Shown: piece by piece, positions 63,601-64,000 of the stretch
How the letters are laid out: the number at the start of each line of letters is the position of its first letter
Position numbering within the stretch: position 1 is the first letter of the stretch
DNA from: Rhodoblastus sp963704565
Lineage (GTDB): Bacteria > Pseudomonadota > Alphaproteobacteria > Rhizobiales > Beijerinckiaceae
Assembly: GCA_963704565.1 (NCBI GenBank)
Contig: OY969917.1
Coordinates: 1-64,000, forward strand
Length of the DNA stretch: 64,000 nt
Reading direction: 5' to 3'
Notes under the pieces: model-generated
What the model was told of the DNA's origin: nothing
Database searches by the model: none
What the model saw: only the letters and a program-made list of their open reading frames with translations
Made by a program: the position numbers and the translations under genes

Positions 63601-64000
63601 GAGACTTCCCGGCGAGGATTCGGCCGGCGGCGTTTTCGTGCTGCGCCGCGACCTCATTCCCGCCGAGACGTCCGCCCTGCTTGTTTCAGTGGCGCGGGTC
63701 GTTCTCGTGGCGCAGCGCGGCGGGCTGTTCGCTCAGATCGAACGGATCGTCGAGACGCAAACGTCGATAAAGCCGTCCGTCAGCCTGCCGGTGAAGTCCG
63801 CGGACGCGCCAGATCGGACGCCCACCCCGGCGCCGGCGGAAAAACTGGAATTTTTCAACGGACTCGGCGGCTTCGCCAAGGACGGCCAGGAATATGTGAC
63901 GATTCTCGGCCCTGGCCAGGCGACGCCGGCGCCCTGGATCAATGTCGTCGCCAACCAAAATTTCGGCTTCCAGGCGGCGACCGAAGGCAGCGGTTACACC
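57680..64000 (+). CDS. ndvB: cyclic beta-1,2-glucan synthase, N-terminal 2107 codons
   Basis: One unbroken frame runs off the right edge. It opens with PSPWDNPEPVREELFSAERI and an N-terminal domain, then GT84-type segments with two helices near 410-455 (FYASAIAAVTLMLLAIALVA). The glycosyltransferase region has VVTLDADTRLPRDTVRRL and LRHHRWARGDWQLLPW. A second membrane block (about 815-1000) and the beginning of the GH94-like phosphorylase part, with carbohydrate-binding domains, follow. It makes the periplasmic cyclic glucans used in osmoadaptation. I prefer TTG 57680 (GAGG five bases upstream); ATG 57599 is also in frame but has no such site. The full protein is normally about 2800 residues. 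Confidence 0.93.
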   Translation, partial: MTIFLHSLFTRAPSPWDNPEPVREELFSAERIEEHARSLATAQKVTPKPERGHPLAGRLAENAASLLAAYKSLLQGADEGRAVTPAAEWLIDNYHLIEKQVREIRSDLPPGYYRQLPKLASGPFAGYPRVFGMAWAFVAHTDSRFDSDMLVGYVRAYQEVQPLTIGELWAVSITLRIVMIENLRRLADQIVKGRAARHRADDLADLLLGAAGQKAEPLRVSLADHEDDARSEAFAVQLIHRLRDQDPTITPALTWLDQRLAAQHTTANHVVREVHRRQGATSVTVRNIITSLRLISDIDWQDLFEEVSLVEEALAIDSAYEDMDFPTRNLYRTAIEELARGSNAAELDIARGAVAAAKRCHNETSAPADARKSDPGYHLIGGGRQDFENEIGYHPREHKWRVRLHRASGIGFYASAIAAVTLMLLAIALVALAAMGLSAWPLGILAALGAIPAVDAAVALVNRAVSFGFHANLLPAMELANGVPSHLRTLVAVPTLLTTPDAIEEQIERLEIHHLASPEGDLHFALLSDWLDAAAKNIEGDEALLAVAASGVARLNARYGPAPGGPRFLLLHRHRVWSPSESRWIGWERKRGKLHELNRFLRGATDTGFICLDGAPPLAPPDTRYVVTLDADTRLPRDTVRRLIGKMAHPLNQPRFDQATARIVEGYGVLQPRVTPSLPVGLEGSLFQRIFSSLSGIDPYASAVSDVYQDMFGEGSYAGKGIYDIDAFEAALAGRAPNSTLLSHDLFEGVFARAGLASDVEVVEEFPARYDVGALRHHRWARGDWQLLPWILGRGPNPAHATQESAAVPAIGRWKMLDNLRRTLSAPFAILALLAGWLLPFHAALVWTGFVLATIALPPMIPVIAAMPPRRPGITLASHFRALGGDLKLALTLSSLTIIFLADQAWLMGDAIIRTLYRLYVSHKNLLEWVPAAQAAVSRRLDMSGYYRRMAGALVIGALAVIVGLISGGGNALLTGAFAALWLASPAVARRVSMPPRRASRKPLSDDDAQALRLTARRTWRFFETFVTSADHMLPPDNFQEDPAPKLAHRTSPTNMGLYLLSLASARDFGWLGAQETVERLEATLATMSGMERFRGHFYNWYDTGDLRPLDPKYVSSVDSGNLAGHLIALANSCREWRSAPTEQKACLEGIADALDLTREDAARLRDGRKTQTVTWRQLDDALSALAAAAREPFPALDNFGARLGNLGLQADTMLDMARALASERGDETGADMLFWAQAAVNAIAAHRADFSRKSEGVENLKVRLGKLEEIARSMAMAMEFGFLTDSKRNLLSIGYLATEGALDSSCYDLLASEARLASFFAIAKGDIPARHWFHLGRTATPVAQGAALISWSGSMFEYLMPSLVMRAPAGSLLEATSRLVVGRQIAFANGLHLPWGVSESAYNARDLELTYQYSNFGVPGLGLKRGLADNFVVAPYATGLATMVDPQAARKNLERLAGVGALGRYGFYEALDYTPSRVPEGEQRAIVRAFMAHHQGMTIVAIANAVLDARMRTRFHAEPMVQATELLLQERMPRDVAITRPWATELKSSAKKGRDAEPSGGRRYSSAHQANPATHLLSNGLYSTMLTSAGSGYSRWGKLALTRWREDSACDDFGSYIFLRDVHSGKVWSAGFQPSGREADDYHVAFNEDRAEFTRQDGTLTTTLDVVVSSEDDAEVRRVSVTNAGPRVREIEITSYAELVLAPQAADVAHPAFSKLFVETEFLDEVGALVATRRRRDPGEPEIWVGQLAVVDGETVGKTEIETDRARFLGRGQSIRTPIAMIDGRKLSNTVGAVLDPIFALRRRVRIAPGAVARISFWTMAASTRETLLDIVDKHRDATAFSRATTLAWTQAQVQLHHLGVTTGEASLFQRLASHVLYVNPTLRPPSGMILHGAGAQSGLWALGVSGDLPIVLLRISDADDLDIARELLQAHEYWRMKQLAVDLVILNERQSSYVQDLQVALETLIRTRQMRPRLPGEDSAGGVFVLRRDLIPAETSALLVSVARVVLVAQRGGLFAQIERIVETQTSIKPSVSLPVKSADAPDRTPTPAPAEKLEFFNGLGGFAKDGQEYVTILGPGQATPAPWINVVANQNFGFQAATEGSGYT

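Noticed and set aside
1..64000. tRNA, rRNA or other structural RNA genes
   Set aside because: I looked for tRNA-like cloverleaf ends and conserved RNA blocks between genes and found none that convinced me. A covariance-model scan would be decisive.

Overview
The window is about 64 kb of GC-rich chromosome with the gene content and layout of an alphaproteobacterium of the order Hyphomicrobiales. Support comes from the split F0 ATP synthase operon with paired b/b' subunits, the mutY-DUF721-dsbA block, a DUF4167 protein, a cyclic beta-1,2-glucan synthase and intergenic palindromic repeats. A Beijerinckiaceae/Methylocystaceae-type host is my guess from the overall flavour; the sequence alone does not fix the genus. 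I see no rRNA, tRNA or CRISPR array.

Layout. 0.4-3.2 kb: F0 ATP synthase operon (atpI-B-E-F'-F, minus strand). 3.5-5 kb: a TMEM175-type channel and a lower-GC orphan PD-(D/E)XK-like gene. 5.2-10.1 kb: smc, a beta-hydroxyacid dehydrogenase gene and a second, partial copy of the smc 5' end, which together form a rearranged locus. 10.1-14.2 kb: a PhoPQ-like two-component system divergent from an ArnT-like glycosyltransferase. 14.3-20 kb: an IsdG/HmuD-like monooxygenase, gcvPB, gcvPA, dsbA and dciA-like genes (minus), with mutY divergent. 20-28 kb: a zinc metallopeptidase, small exported proteins, a cupin, two radical-SAM proteins and enolase. 28.4-32.5 kb: two divergent dynamin-like GTPase genes plus a coupled small gene. 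32.7-35.1 kb: the complete AmmeMemoRadiSam trio. 35.3-39.9 kb: a four-gene 2-oxoacid:ferredoxin oxidoreductase operon whose last gene fuses a GltD-like flavoprotein to a ferredoxin domain. 40-44.5 kb: a 2OG-Fe(II) oxygenase-like gene and an EmrAB efflux operon with its TetR repressor and two matching operators. 44.5-51 kb: a TonB receptor, a COG4705 membrane protein, a Kef antiporter, a NUDIX protein and a lipoprotein. 51-53.3 kb: a slipin gene split by a complete IS4-family element with a 9-bp target duplication. 53.6-57.5 kb: a transglutaminase, a cold-shock gene, tandem palindromic repeats around a 44-codon gene, and several small uncharacterised genes. 57.7 kb to the end: the first 2107 codons of a cyclic beta-1,2-glucan synthase.

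The most unusual parts are the divergent dynamin module (one protein carries two Cys2-Cys-His zinc-like modules), the duplicated smc 5' end around a transferred-looking gene, the palindromic repeat family (five copies near 55.5 kb and one near-identical distant copy at 2.7 kb), and the IS-disrupted slipin that can be rebuilt exactly. Many start codons were chosen from ribosome-binding sites and family lengths, often shorter than the longest open frame.
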